The notes beneath the pieces are model-generated. The model was not told the DNA's origin. It was given only the letters and a program-made list of their open reading frames with translations, and did not search any database. Of a DNA stretch of 12,505 nt, positions 12,139 through 12,505 are shown piece after piece. The DNA is from an uncultured Chthoniobacterales bacterium. Its GTDB lineage: Bacteria > Verrucomicrobiota > Verrucomicrobiia > Chthoniobacterales > UBA10450. Each line of letters begins with the position of its first letter. Position 1 is the first letter of the stretch. Position numbers and translations under genes: made by a program. The DNA is taken from the NCBI GenBank assembly GCA_955652255.1, contig CATPAW010000035.1, forward strand, positions 1 through 12,505, written 5' to 3'.

Positions 12139-12505
12139 TTAGGTTCTGAGGTATTCGAATGCCGCCCCGCAGGCGACGTTGAGCGAGACAAATTCATGGG
12201 GGAGGGCCTCTCGCTTCGGCGCGGAGAGGGCCACTTCACATGTCTCTAGGGGATCCCAAATTTCACACGGCAGCCCGAGCTCGTCGCTCAGCATCTGGAG
12301 AATGGTCTCGATGCGGGCTAATCCGCCGGAAACACAAACTCGGCTAATGCTTTCTTCCCTTTGCCCTTCGAAGAAGCCGATCGAGTTACGGACCTCGGTG
12401 GCGAGGCGCGCGAACGATGCACGGCAGATCTCTGCCATCCCCGGATCGCCCTGCTGAAGCAGCGTCCAGGCTGCATCTTTTTCGAGCGCACCATCTGCGG
12501 TGAGC
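12139..12505 (-). CDS. pilM: PilM-like actin-fold protein, C-terminal part (cut by window edge)
   Basis: The frame is open from the right edge (first full codon at 12504) to TAA at 12139-12141, giving 121 residues; the 5' end is outside the window. PilM is a cytoplasmic actin/FtsA-like ATPase that recruits PilN. The visible part contains the helix ICRASFARLATEVRNSIGFF and the nucleotide-binding signature VCVSGGLARIETILQMLSDELGLPCE (split: SGGLARI, then the helix), followed by DPLETCEV. The ending FVSLNVACGAAFEYLRT matches the family's usual C-terminal 'YAVALGLALR' type helix. An internal ATG at 12436-12438 is not the start. It is the first visible gene of the pilM-N-O-P operon. Confidence 0.85.
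   Translation of the reverse strand, partial: LTADGALEKDAAWTLLQQGDPGMAEICRASFARLATEVRNSIGFFEGQREESISRVCVSGGLARIETILQMLSDELGLPCEIWDPLETCEVALSAPKREALPHEFVSLNVACGAAFEYLRT

Noticed and set aside
1..12505. CRISPR array, transposase, integrase, toxin-antitoxin or known defence genes
   Set aside because: No regularly spaced direct repeats, DDE/tyrosine-recombinase motifs or paired small toxin/antitoxin frames were found on either strand.

Overview
The window reads as bacterial chromosome from a GC-moderate soil or sediment organism. The single-chain GlyRS, the Bacteroidetes-like ValRS, the pilM-pilN-pilO cluster and the palindromic and short-tandem intergenic repeats suggest a Verrucomicrobia member (Spartobacteria/Chthoniobacterales-like). 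This is inference from remembered family resemblance, not from a search. Nearly all genes are core housekeeping genes. The unusual material lies in the gaps and in two interrupted genes.

Layout, left to right. (1) The 3' part of a TPR-repeat protein (+). (2) A 470-base gap holding what looks like the 3' end of a tRNA-Ser gene, AT-rich DNA and a 13-bp tandem repeat. (3) tRNA-Val(CAC) on the minus strand, followed by a degenerate heptamer array. (4) An OsmC-family protein (+). (5) A pyrimidine-rich gap with interlocking inverted repeats, then a single-chain glycyl-tRNA synthetase broken by an in-frame TAA exactly between the catalytic and anticodon-binding domains, then a YjbR/MmcQ protein that overlaps it by one base. 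(6) A 61-bp inverted-repeat element joining the 3' ends of yjbR (+) and murI (-). (7) Divergent murI (-) and valS (+). (8) A SAM-dependent methyltransferase (-) whose 3' end overlaps valS antisense by 50 bp, divergent from cstA (+). (9) On the minus strand, a tightly packed type IV pilus/secretion operon read right to left: pilM (partial), pilN, pilO (with an apparent one-base deletion) and a PilP/GspB-like periplasmic protein.

Functional links: GlyRS, ValRS and tRNA-Val serve translation, and MurI supplies D-glutamate for peptidoglycan. CstA is a predicted pyruvate/peptide-type transporter. The PilM-PilN-PilO-PilP set would form the inner-membrane alignment complex of a type IV pilus or related secretion machine. 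No secretin gene follows in this window.

The glyS nonsense codon and the pilO frameshift are the two signals most worth checking. They could be real biology (split synthetase, decay) or consensus errors in the assembly. Apart from these there is no obvious new defence or mobile system, and no CRISPR, transposase or integrase is visible.
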